Below, piece after piece: positions 49,525-58,867 of a stretch of 64,000 nucleotides of DNA. The notes beneath the pieces were generated by a model. It was given only the letters and a program-made list of their open reading frames with translations. It did no database searches and was not told where the DNA came from. A program made the translations under genes and the position numbers. The stretch's first letter is position 1. Every line of letters begins with the position of its first letter. Origin of the DNA: Struthidea cinerea (lineage: Eukaryota > Chordata > Aves > Passeriformes > Corcoracidae); the NCBI GenBank assembly GCA_013397865.1, contig VZTI01002590.1, forward strand, positions 465,751-529,750. Direction: 5' to 3'.

Positions 49525-50569
49525 TCTCCATGGCTTAACCCCATCTAGAAACCAAGCCTCAAACAGCCACTCGCTCACTTCCCCACCAGTAGGATTGGGG
49601 AGAGATTCGGAAGAGTAAAAGCTATAAATATTTTAGGTTGAGAAAAAGGCAGTTTAATAGGGAAAACAAAAGCTGCATATACAAAGCACAACAAGGAAGT
49701 GATTCATCACTTCCCAGGGGCAGGCAGGTGTTCAGCCATCCCCAGGAAAGCTGGGCTCCATCAAGTGCAACTGTTACTTGGGAAGACAAACACCATCACT
49801 CCAAGTGTCCCCCCCTCCTTCCTTTTTCCTCGCTCTTTCTATACTGAGCAGGATGTCATTCCATATGGAATATCCTTTTGGTCAGTTGGGGTCAGATGAC
49901 ACAGCTGAGTCTTCCTCCCATGCATCCCCAGCCTCCTCACCAGCATAGCAGTACAAGAAGCAGAAAAGGCCTCTGCAAGCGCTGCTCAGCATTTATGGAA
50001 TCATTACATCTGGAAAAGGCCTCTAAGACCATCCAGTGCAACCTTTGATCAATCACCACCTTGTCAACTCAACCGCAGCACTAAGTGCCACATTCAGTTG
50101 TTTATTGAGCACTTCCAGGGATGGTGACTTCACCACTTCCCTGGGCAGCCTGTTCCGATGCTTAACCCCCCTTTCAGTGGAGAAGTTCTTTCTGATGTCC
50201 AATCTGAACCACCCCTGGTACAACTTTAGGCCATTTCTTCATGTTTTGTAAGTCCCTGGGACAAGAGATCAACTCCCACCTGGCTCCAGTCTCCTTTCAG
50301 GGAGTTGTTGAGAGCCATAAGGTCTCCCTTGAGCCTCCTCTTCTACTGAAAACCCCCTATTTTCTCAGCTGCTCTTCATGCAACTTACTCTCTAGCTTCA
50401 TTGCCATTCTCTGGACATGATTCAACAACTCAATGTCTTTCTTGTAGTGAGAGGCCCATAATAAAAACATCTCTATATTATCAGCTCTGTTTTCAGTACA
50501 AATGCAAACCACAGCCCCATACAAGCCACGGTGAAGAAAATTGACTTTACCCCAGCCAAAGCCAGCACA
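49525..50569 (-). mobile_element. endogenous retrovirus solo LTR, itself split by a CR1 (middle layer)
   Basis: The plus strand reads TGGCTTAACCCC at the left and CCCCAGCCAAAGCCAGCACA at the right. These are the inverted ends of a common avian LTR of about 560 bp that starts TGT and ends with CA. Here the two LTR parts (about 49525-49993 and 50463-50569) add up to roughly 575 bp. On the minus strand a TATAGAAA box (complement near 49836-49845) lies upstream of ATTAAA (complement of 49653-49658), the expected promoter to poly(A) order. A CR1 sits in the U3 part. A short imperfect duplication (GGGTCT at 49522, GGGTGT at 50570) may be the target-site repeat, so the left edge is uncertain by about 3 bases. 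No internal viral genes are present. Confidence 0.85.
49994..50462 (-). mobile_element. CR1 LINE, 3' portion inserted into the LTR (inner layer)
   Basis: The inverted CR1 begins with GGAATCATTACATCTGGAAAAG at the left, which is its 3' end. It continues with AGCACTTCCAGGGATGGTGAC, CACTTCCCTGGGCAGCCTG, GAGGCCATTTC-like and GTCTCCCTTGAGCC segments, then CTCAATGTCTTTCTTGTAGTG, and is cut at GAGGCCCATAATA. LTR sequence resumes directly on both sides (CTGCTCAGCA at the left, TTTTCAGTACAAATGC at the right), so this is the youngest of the three insertions. Confidence 0.88.
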
Positions 50570-50611
50570 GGGTGTTTTCCATCCTAAATGATTCTGTGAT
50601 TTTCATCTCTG

Positions 50612-50913
50612 TTAAAAATCTGTGAAGCATTTTTTGATTGCTTAATTTGTATCTTCCTAAACATTGTTAATATTTCATATTTAATTATATTTGCTTGATA
50701 TCCACTTGGTAAAAGTCACATTAGGAGTGACTTACTGATCACTGGTATGACAAATATCCTAAGACTATACCTACTGATAAGAAAATGCTGTGGGTAATAA
50801 AAATGGACAAGTTACTATTCAGCAGACTTACCTGCTTGAGACAGAAACTAATGCAAAATCTTTAAAGCCCCTCACATCCTACCTACTGAAAGGAGAAAGA
50901 GAACAGCATTAAC
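50612..50913. other. unique AT-rich spacer between two CR1 copies
   Basis: About 300 bases with nothing recognised. Confidence 0.7.
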
Positions 50914-50955
50914 TGTGCTGCCATTCAGTGGGATTTTCACAGGCTGCAGAGACGG

Positions 50956-51486
50956 GTGGAGAGAAACCTAATGAGGTTCAACAAGAGTAAGGTCCTGCAC
51001 CTGACGAATAACCCCAAGTACCAGCACAGGTTGGGGACTGACCTGCTACAGAGCAGCTCTGCAGAGAAGGACCTGGGAGTCTTGGCGGGTGAAAAATTGC
51101 CCCTGAGCTGCCAGTGTGTCTTTGTGGCCAGGAGAGCAAATGGGATCATGGGGTGCACTGGGAAGAGCGTGGCCAGAAGGTCAGGGAGGGGATCCTTTCC
51201 TCTGCTCAGCCCTAGAGAGGCCACCTCTGGAGTGCTGTGTCCAGGTCTGGGCTCCTCAGTCCAGGAGAGACATGGAGCCATTGGAGATGGTCCAGCAGAG
51301 ACCACAAAAATGGCCTGGGGGGGGCTGGAGCATCTCTCTTATGAGGAGAGACTGCGGGAGCTGGGCCTGTTATGTCTGGAGAGAGCACTGAGAGGGGATC
51401 TCATCAATGCATATAAATATCTCAAAGCAGGTGCCAAGAGGATGGTGACAGACTCTTCTCAAGGAGAGGAGGAGCAATGGCCCTAA
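50956..51486 (+). pseudogene. CR1 ORF2 C-terminal reverse-transcriptase remnant
   Basis: An open frame of 176 codons begins MERNLMRFNKSKVLHL and contains SSSAEKDLGVLAGEKL, the region after the catalytic palm in CR1 ORF2. After about residue 70 the frame leaves the CR1 protein frame, because GIMGCTGKSVARRS replaces the usual sequence. From the frame beginning MSLWPGEQMGSWG onward the reading frames shift between segments, so indels have broken it. The catalytic part lies upstream of the truncation and is absent. It is not functional. Confidence 0.82.
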
Positions 51487-51544
51487 ACTAAAACACAAGG
51501 AGTTCCACCTCAACATGAGGAAGAACCTCCTTGTATTGAGGGTG

Positions 51545-51550
51545 GCAGGG
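51545..51550. repeat. target-site duplication, left copy (GCAGGG)
   Basis: Six bases of CR1 sequence immediately before the LTR 5' terminus TGTTGC. They are identical to 52153-52158. Confidence 0.92.
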
Positions 51551-51892
51551 TGTTGCAGTGAGCCATGGCCAGAGCCATGGTCAGCTGGACCAAGCAGACC
51601 AACAGGTCCATTGGTTTGATACCTCCACAGCACAAGGGCTCGAAGGTACAAAGTGAGCACCCAAAAGGCTGGGTAAAGCACACTGACCATTGGCTGCTGC
51701 CCCCCTCCCCTTATGGTTCATATTTGGTTATTTCTCCAGAAAGTTCTATTACTCAGTAGTTAATTGGACCATGTTACTACTCCCTCCCCACTCTTTCTCC
51801 CATTTGCCCTAATCCCTTCTTCCTCCCTTGTAAGACCCCCTAACTGGTATTTTATTGGTTATTATGTGTTCTCCACGCCTATTGTGTGGGGT

Positions 51893-51899
51893 TATAAAA
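51893..51899 (+). promoter_or_regulatory. LTR TATA box
   Basis: TATAAAA lies inside the short inverted repeat GGGGTTATAAAACCCC, 55 bases upstream of AATAAA. This is the expected spacing for an LTR with a compact R region. Confidence 0.8.
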
Positions 51900-51928
51900 C
51901 CCCATGCCTGCCTAATTTTATCAGTTCT

Positions 51929-51973
51929 CCTCGTGGCTTTTCTCTCCAATAAACCCTTCTCTGCCCCACGAGG
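51929..51973 (+). terminator. LTR poly(A) signal in a predicted hairpin loop
   Basis: CCTCGTGG (51929-51936) and CCACGAGG (51966-51973) are perfect 8-bp complements. The 29-base loop between them holds AATAAA at 51948-51953. Retroviral R regions of several genera fold the poly(A) signal in a similar hairpin. Here the structure is predicted from sequence only. Confidence 0.7.
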
Positions 51974-52152
51974 AAGTCCCTCTGCTTTTCCTGCCTCCTT
52001 CACGCACCCTGCCATCGGTGGGCAAGGCGGACACGAGCAGGTGTTTTTCCTGCCCTCCAGGACCGCGATCGGCCTCCGTCCCCTGGTCCTAGGCCAGGTA
52101 GGACATTGCCCAGTGCCTGGGCAGCCTGCTGGCCGGAGAGAGCACCCCGGCA

Positions 52153-52158
52153 GCAGGG
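52153..52158. repeat. target-site duplication, right copy (GCAGGG)
   Basis: It immediately follows the LTR terminus GGCA and precedes the resumed CR1 sequence CACTGGAATAGG. Confidence 0.92.
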
Positions 52159-52331
52159 CACTGGAATAGGCTGCGCAGGGGGGTCATGGAGTCTCCCTCT
52201 CTAGAGATATTCCAAACCCACCAGGATGCATTCCTGTGTCACCTGCTCTAGTTCACCCTGCCTTTGCAGGGGGTTGGACTGGGTGATCTCCAGAGGTCCC
52301 TTACAACTCTAACATTTCTGTGATTCTGTGA

Positions 52332-55300
52332 ACTCGGCTTGTCTATCTCTTCTGTATATCACAGCAATTGTAGCAAATGTGAGATTAAAGCTATACCTTA
52401 AACTGATACAGTAAAGTGCATATCAGATGTGACATACATCTAAAAGAAGCCTGAATTTACAACAGCTGATTATATAATATATCAGTTGCAGATACAGTAC
52501 TATCTGAAGTTATTTTTCCACTTCATTTTTCTCCTTGAATTTGTTTTGTTACATAGCCTTAGTTTAAGGCTCACAAATATAGAGGTAAATGGAAAATGGA
52601 ACAAAATGAATCATGAGTTTGTGAAAAGAAGATTGCACTAGATTAACCTGATATCCTCCTCTGAGAGGATAACTGAAATTCTAGACAAAGAAGTGAGATG
52701 GATTTAGTCACTCTGAATGTCAGCATTTGACAGTTCCTCAAGTACCTAAGCCCCATCTGACTGGAATTCACCAACTGAAGGTAGCTACAAAAAAGGTAAG
52801 TTTAATGGAAGTCAAGCCTGAGAAAAATATGCTAATATAAAACAGTTGTATTTATAGGCCCTTATACTTTCTGCCAAAAAGTTTCTAACTTAGTTTTCAG
52901 GGTGTTTTTAGTTATGTAGCATCCATCTTCGCTGTCATGCATTTTTATAACAGAAACATGCATTTTCTTCTGACAAAATTCCTTCTCCAATTCAAATTCT
53001 TTATTGCAAAATCCATTAATGCTTGTCATCAGCTTGTCAGCTGCTAAAAACCAAGCTTTTGCAGTGATCAGTCAATGTCTTGAAATCAATTATGGGTAAT
53101 CTAAAAATATTTTAAATTAAATGTGTCATTATTACTTAGTCCAATTACTTCAATTGATTTTATGAAAGATTAAAAAGTTGGTAAAAAGCTGGATTCAATT
53201 TCATTTAACTGGGCTTTTTTATGGAAGCAACTGGTTTTTAAAAATTTTGGAAAGGCAAAAGTGTATTTTTTCACCCTGTTGCCAATTTCATTAAGTAAAA
53301 CCTTCACTTCCGGGGGTGAGATACACACAGGACTGACACAAAGGTTAACGTCAAATAGACACATGAAGAGAGTAAGGAGATCACCAAAAATTTAACTTAG
53401 ATTTTTTTCAATTTTTCACCTGTTTTCTCCTTGTTAGAACATACCTGGGATAGCTATATTATACCACAAACGTGATTAACTAACAGCCACACCAATGTGA
53501 CCCTCTTTCAATAATCAGATTTTTTTTTGGTGGTAACTGCTAAGTTCACCCAGTCCTTTCAGATCCACGTCAAAATTAATCTACACAATGAATTTTTATT
53601 AGTAATTAAATAAAAAGTAAATTTCCATTAAACATTCACAAGTAACATTGATTCTCTTTGAAAGGCAGCTACGCAGACCAACTTCTTACATCAGTTATTT
53701 TACCTCTTGAGCACAAAAGATTTAAAACTTTGTGTTTAAAAGAGTGTAAGGGTGAACTCAGTTTAAAATATACCACTTATCTCCCAGCAGAATAACTCAT
53801 CATTCCATCTTTATCCAGGCACAACTCCCCTTGATGTCATGGGAAACACTTTAGAAAGGCTACATGATCAGCTTCTTGCAGAACAAAAATAAGACAGCAC
53901 TCGCTGTCTGCAGAGAGCTGTCAAACCTTTACCCATGCAAGAAAATCTGTTACATGTTCTATACCACTGAAATTTATAAAGCTACACCTTCTGCTTTCTC
54001 TTCCATTATGCAGCCAATAATTAATCATACAGGATTTATCCTTTTTTGTTTTCTTAGTCTTTCATTCTTTTCTTTGAAATTCTACATAAGTATTTCCTTT
54101 TAATTTGGTCTTGACTGCTAAAAAAATTACAACTATGAAAAATAAGTGAAATATCAAATAATTTCTTAAGTTATGCTTTAAAACCACAAGGCTTACATTT
54201 CCTTTGATATCCTAATATTTATTTATCACCTTAAGCAAAACCCATTATTTTTCTTGTTACAGTAACAAAACTTAGCATTAGTTAAGGATTGCATACGGTA
54301 GCAAGAATGAAAATCAGTAAAAATTCACAAAAGCTGATGAACTAATCAGTGTGAGGTCTCCACTTTGCTGAAGCCATTATTCCTCGAGACAGTCCCCATT
54401 AACTTTTTAAATAAATATTTGTTTTAAAACAAAAATAAACTATGAAGGAATTCCGCATTACACTGCCATCCTTGAACTCTGAATCTGGAGGAATACAATT
54501 TTGTAAAAAGCTGGAACTGGAAAGAACTAAATAATTAATGAATTGTGAAGTTCCTCCGTTTCATGCTTGGTCAGTTGTCCAATCCAGCTGTAAAACTCAA
54601 CACTCTGTAGTCAATTTAATTTTTGGCAACAAGGTTTCCTATTTGCAGAATGAAAAACTGAGTTATGCAACTTGAGCTCTGATTCAGAAAATAAAATCTG
54701 TAAGCAAAGTTTAACATGGGATTCAGTCTAGGCTTCAGCTACAGAAACTTGCAGCAAGAGCTAAACTTTCTAAGTCTGCCTCCACTTGTGGCTCAGAGCT
54801 GTTCTCTACCAAGAGCAGCTGAGGCCTGGCCCAGAGATGATTCAAGTAAGCAAAACTCTTTTCTTTGGCTTAAACAAAGTCAGATGTGGATCAGTTATAG
54901 CCATTGCTAAAGGTCATGTTGTAGTTTACAGATGACTTAAAGGATTACTTCTAATTAACTTTTTGGTACCTCAGAATGAAGAATTTCCCCAGATAACAAC
55001 TATCATAAAACTGGATTTATTTCAAAGCATACTGTATGCTTTTCCCCATTTGTTTTTCTTGCATTGACTTTCTCCAGTGATTTATTATATACTTCTTCCA
55101 AGACTAATTGTATTACGAAAATGGCTAGATTTCCATTCAATGTCTGTCTATTTTCCCATTGTACATTGGGCTGTTTTTTTTCATTCAACAGAAGTATATA
55201 AACATTAACTGCTAGTTTCAGCTAACTTTGGAATTTGGCTTAAGGAAAATAAAAATTAATGATACTGCCTCAAAATCGCTTATGCTTGGTCAAAATTTGA

Positions 55301-56432
55301 GCTGGAAATTCTAGGAGTTAGGGTTTTTGTGAGATTGGTAAGGTATTTTTTGCTGGTCTAAGATCACACTAGGGAGGATTGACATGAGATCTGAATAAAG
55401 AATGAACTTACTTGCCTGAGGTTGATAGTCACCTTATGCATAAAGGTTTGGGTGAATTCTAAAGTTGCTCTGCCATCTACTTCAATTCCTATTGGGAATG
55501 AGTGCATTAACTTGCTATTCTGTGACGTATTTTTAATTTTAGTATAAATCGATTGCTACAGTCCTTTCCCTCACAAACAATGTTTTAAAGACCCTCCACC
55601 TATTTTGGATGCAGTGAATTGTGCTGTATGTAACAGTTTCTACTGGAAGGACTGTTTATGTTCAGTAGCTTCTCTGCAATGCTTGGATACATGGTATGAA
55701 AGAGACAAAAAAGCCTGGGTTGTACACATTTGTGAGTCTGAATGCAAACCATTTATTGCTTTATGAACACAATATCCTCCAGGGAGTACCACAGATAGTC
55801 TGTGTGTCCTTAACCCTTTTCCTTTTGCATGTTGAATTTTGACAGAGTTGAAATAAGCAGAAAATCATACAGAGTCATAAATGGCTTCCTCTGTTGTGGA
55901 CCTACGGAGTCCCTCACAATCTCCTTTCCCCAGTAACAACCTGGGATTTAAGTAACCCTACCTAAAATAAATAAACTTGCATGATGCACACTTAGGCTAC
56001 TGGGATTGATATACTTAATTTCTCTTTTTTTTAAACTTCAAATTTCCTTCCTCATTTATGAGAGCAAATGCCAAGTAGGTTCTTTTTCCCCCTACACTAA
56101 GTCCTGTTCTTCACTCTCTTCTCTCTTTTGACCAAATACTTTGTTGTGTTTTGTGTTTTTCTTTTTTCTTTTTTTTTTTTAATGGGAAACAAGGTCTAGT
56201 TGGACATAAATCACAATCCAAACTCTTTCAAATACAGAGCCACACAAACATTGGGAGTGGTGTGACTAAATGCAGGCCAGCATCCATTTCTGACTAGCCA
56301 CTCAAGGCTCCATTTTTAGCCAGTGGAGAGGAACAAGCACAGCTAGCTCAGGACCAGTCACACTTTGTAACTCTACAATTGGCATAGTCATCTCAGTTGC
56401 CTTCGCAAACAAGCCTTCATAATTTCAGCCTA
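52332..56432. other. non-coding stretch with nothing recognised
   Basis: Four kilobases of AT-rich unique sequence. Frames at 53864-54103 and 54716-54910 have no recognised domain. A donor-like AAGTAAGC follows 54846 but lacks a credible partner. A T-rich patch lies at 56160-56180. Confidence 0.6.
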
Positions 56433-56510
56433 GCATCACAGAATATCACAGCACATTCTGAGCTGGAAAGGACCCACAAGGATCATCAAGTCCGACTCTT
56501 ACGTGAATGG
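56433..56510 (-). mobile_element. CR1 LINE, very short 3' tail
   Basis: The plus strand reads GCATCACAGAATATCACAGC, then ATTCTGAGCTGGAAAGGACC, CACAAGGATCATCAAGTCCG and ACTCTTACGTGAATGGCC. This is the inverted last ~75 bases of a CR1 3' UTR of the subfamily whose tail carries GTGAATGGCC. Confidence 0.85.
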
Positions 56511-57547
56511 CCAGACATAAAATTAGTAATTTCCTGCAGCGTCTTTGAAAGGCTTATTTCTCTCCACTAAATGGGAATATGATGCATCTACCTTGGAGAT
56601 ATGGATGTGTATTATAGACATCTACAGTTAGACAAAGTCCATCCCATCTCATCTGTTGGATAGTAGAAAAGATTATCAAAAGGATTTAAGAGCAGAGTAT
56701 GCTTAAACAACCTCCCCCTTCCATCCAAATGCTTCCAGTGCCTGCAGTGACAGGACTCCCCATGCCCTTGGCACTGTGTACCAATAACCCTTGTGTTGTC
56801 TGTGTGATTCCCCTTGGTTGCTTTTTAATTCCATCATTCCATTCCATTTAATTCGTCTTCCAAAGCCTTCCATGGCAATAAATCCCACATCTTAGTCATG
56901 TATGTGGGAGGGACAGGGGGATTAAAAAGCAAAAACTCAGTTCCCACTCTTCTCAACCTGTTGCTCAATTATTGCTTTTACTATTCTTGCCATTCTATTG
57001 TGACAGAAAAAGCAGACTCTACAAATGCTTGTGCTCTAAAGGCAGGGAAGGCTTCTCCCTCCATTCTCTGTGCACACACATGCTGCTGCTTTCCAGTCCC
57101 AGAGGTAGGAATACTTCATCTGGTCTCTGTGCAGAATGATAATGAAATTTAATTTGGGAATTCTCCATTAAATGCTGCTCTACACCGTAAATTAGGTTCT
57201 CTTGTTAAACACCTAATTTGTAGTATTGAGTCACTATGTCCTGAAGGCAGCAGCACCTGAAAGCGTATAAAATTGGATGAAAAGTGAAAGATAGAAACTA
57301 AGTACGATGAAAGGCAGCCTAAACCAGACAGAATTTCCACCTCTAAATTATAAAAATTACCTCCATTACTCACACTTCATTATATGAACATTCTGATCAT
57401 GTCCCCACAACTCAATCAAGGGTGTGAGAATATGATGTGTGTGAGTACGTGTATTCCTTCAGCACACACAGCCAATGACTATATTCTTGTTTCATAGGAA
57501 TTTTTCTTAGCATACAGAAGTTTTGGCTTCCCCTGAGATTGTGTCGC
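56511..57547. other. non-coding stretch with nothing recognised
   Basis: Unique sequence of average composition. A plus-strand frame of 84 codons at 56898-57152 and a minus-strand frame at 56888-56703 show no known domain. Confidence 0.6.
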
Positions 57548-57764
57548 TGTCACGTCCGAGACAGTTAAAGAAAACGACACAGAGCCCAGGCTTACAAACA
57601 AGTGGAAGCACTTTAATAATTTTCCAACTACTTTTATAGGATAGTTCGCAAAAGTGTGTTGAGTGGCAATAGGTAATTGGTTCCTTGGCCATCCACTCCT
57701 TGAGAGGATTGGCCAAGTTCTAAGATACTTATTCCAAAATATTTTCAAAGTCAAAGCCATAACA
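57548..57764 (-). mobile_element. possible small LTR, minus strand
   Basis: Read on the minus strand, a CCAAT box (GGCCAATCC, complement near 57708) precedes a TATAAAAG box (complement near 57632-57639). ATTAAAG follows 20 bases later (complement near 57610-57616). About 65 bases of U5-like sequence then end GGACGTGACA. A matching TGTTATGG start lies at the right (57764). This would be a TG...CA element of about 217 bp. The short TATA to poly(A) distance is like that of avian alpharetroviruses. I find no clear target-site duplication, and the right edge may lie farther out, so this is tentative. Confidence 0.4.
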
Positions 57765-58673
57765 GTCTTGCAAAACAGCCTGCAGGTGCAAGAAGTTTAT
57801 GGAACTGTGACCTTGTTTAAGATAGTTTACATGGGAAAGACAGTCTGCCCACAGAATATTGAGAAAAGGCTGAAGAATTTCTGTGCTTCTAGCTTTTTAG
57901 CACCTACAAGTTTGTGTGGTCAGATGAAATTCAGCCTTTTTGCCTTGTTTAGATAGACAGAATGTCTCCAGTCTAATACAATATCCAGCAAAGTACTCCA
58001 GGGAAACTCCTTCATAACAGAACTTGTTGCAAGAAGTCCTTTATTAAAGACTGAAAAGTTACTGTGAAACTTTGAAGGAACCCAAGCCATTTTCAGCAGA
58101 AAACTGTTCTGCTGGAATATTTCAAATCGCTTGTACAATATCATGCAATTCACCCTGTATGTGTGGGATTCATTACAACAAGGATTAAAATGACAGCTTA
58201 GTGCCATGTCAGGCAGGGAGATTTGAGACTGACAGCAGTAGCTGCACACTTCGGTCAGATGAATTGTATTTACTGCTGAGTTAGAGTAATACACATAGCT
58301 TTGGAATAAAGGGACATGAGGATTAAGGGCTATCTTTCAGAGAGGTTTTGTAATACAGAGATCTTATCACACAGAAAATCTAAAAAATGGACTTCCTGGG
58401 GAAACTTATGAGTAGAGAAAAAATAGCAAAGCACAAATAAAAACGAAGAATTCTTCATAAGTTGTCATAAAAGCCGATCACATTCAAAGGGCACAGATGT
58501 TGCACAAATGATAAGCAGGTGTTTTTATGTAGACTAAATTCTAAATGATCCCACTGTTATCAATCAACATCCTTCAAATAAATTCAATGGAAATGACAGT
58601 AACCAAGAAGAGATTCCTGGGAAAACAAAAAAGTCAGTTCATTCACGTAAAGGGTTAAACTATACCACAGAAA
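57765..58673. other. non-coding stretch with nothing recognised
   Basis: AT-rich DNA. The minus-strand frame of 124 codons at 58294-57920 is cysteine- and serine-rich but has no family resemblance or splice context that I can support. Confidence 0.55.
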
Positions 58674-58867
58674 AATATTTGTAGAAGTGACATGATAAAA
58701 TCCCCAAAATCACATTTCAAACTTTAAAAGCCACAATATTGAGGGTCTAGCACAGGAAATCCAGAGGAATATTTGTAGAAGTGACATGACAAAATCCCCA
58801 AAATTACATTTCAAACTTTAAAAGCCACAATATTGAGGGTCTAGCACAGGAAATCCAGAGGAATATT
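58674..58867. repeat. 94-bp tandem duplication (2.06 copies)
   Basis: Copy 1 (58674-58767) and copy 2 (58768-58861) are 94 bases each and differ at only two positions by eye (CATGATAAAA versus CATGACAAAA, and AATCACA versus AATTACA). The first six bases of a third copy (AATATT) follow. The high identity in otherwise unique DNA indicates a recent local duplication. A two-copy minisatellite that varies between individuals is possible. Confidence 0.95.

Larger units (their letters stand above)
48621..50611 (+). mobile_element. CR1 LINE, internally deleted and split by an LTR (outer layer of a nest)
   Basis: The sense CR1 begins near CTAGAGCTTGAGGATGGTGAC in the endonuclease part of ORF2. It skips to a fragment of the reverse-transcriptase domain at about 49150, then to the 3' UTR (CTGGAGAAAAAGATGTTCAG, then CATCCCTGGAGGTATTTAAAAG) and reaches CTTATGGGTCT at 49527. 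The expected continuation, TTTTCCATCCTAAATGATTCTG with the tail repeat, is found only at 50570-50611, on the far side of an LTR. The element is therefore an old, deleted copy interrupted after its insertion. It carries stops and frameshifts and codes for nothing intact. Confidence 0.9.
51551..52152 (+). mobile_element. endogenous retrovirus solo LTR, 602 bp, complete
   Basis: The element starts TGTTGCAGTGAGCC and ends CACCCCGGCA, the TG...CA termini of a retroviral LTR. It is bounded by a perfect 6-bp target-site duplication. U3 is about 51551-51915 and carries an inverted CCAAT (ATTGG near 51854) and a TATAAAA box at 51893-51899. The poly(A) signal AATAAA is at 51948-51953, and a GC-rich U5 of roughly 180 bases follows. 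A 6-bp duplication fits alpha/beta-retrovirus-like (ERVK class) integrases. No second LTR or internal genes are present, so the provirus was lost by LTR-LTR recombination. The frames called in it are not genes. Confidence 0.93.
50914..52331 (+). mobile_element. CR1 LINE, 3' portion split by a solo LTR
   Basis: Sense CR1 begins at TGTGCTGCCATTCAGTGGGA within the reverse-transcriptase frame. It runs through GAGAAGGACCTGGGAGTC, CACCTCTGGAGTGCTGTGTC, GAGCATCTCTCTTATGAGGAG and CACAAGGAGTTCCACCTCAAC to GGTGGCAGGG at 51550. It resumes at 52159 with CACTGGAATAGGCTGCGCAG, GGAGTCTCCCTCTCTAGAG and GTTGGACTGGGTGATCTCCAG, and ends in the ATTTCTGTGATTCTGTGA tail. Removing the LTR and one copy of GCAGGG restores a continuous CR1. 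Confidence 0.95.

Noticed and set aside
51855..52169. 104-codon plus frame and overlapping frames in 51565-52015
   Set aside because: They lie inside the solo LTR (U3/R/U5), which is non-coding, and merely reflect its GC-rich composition.
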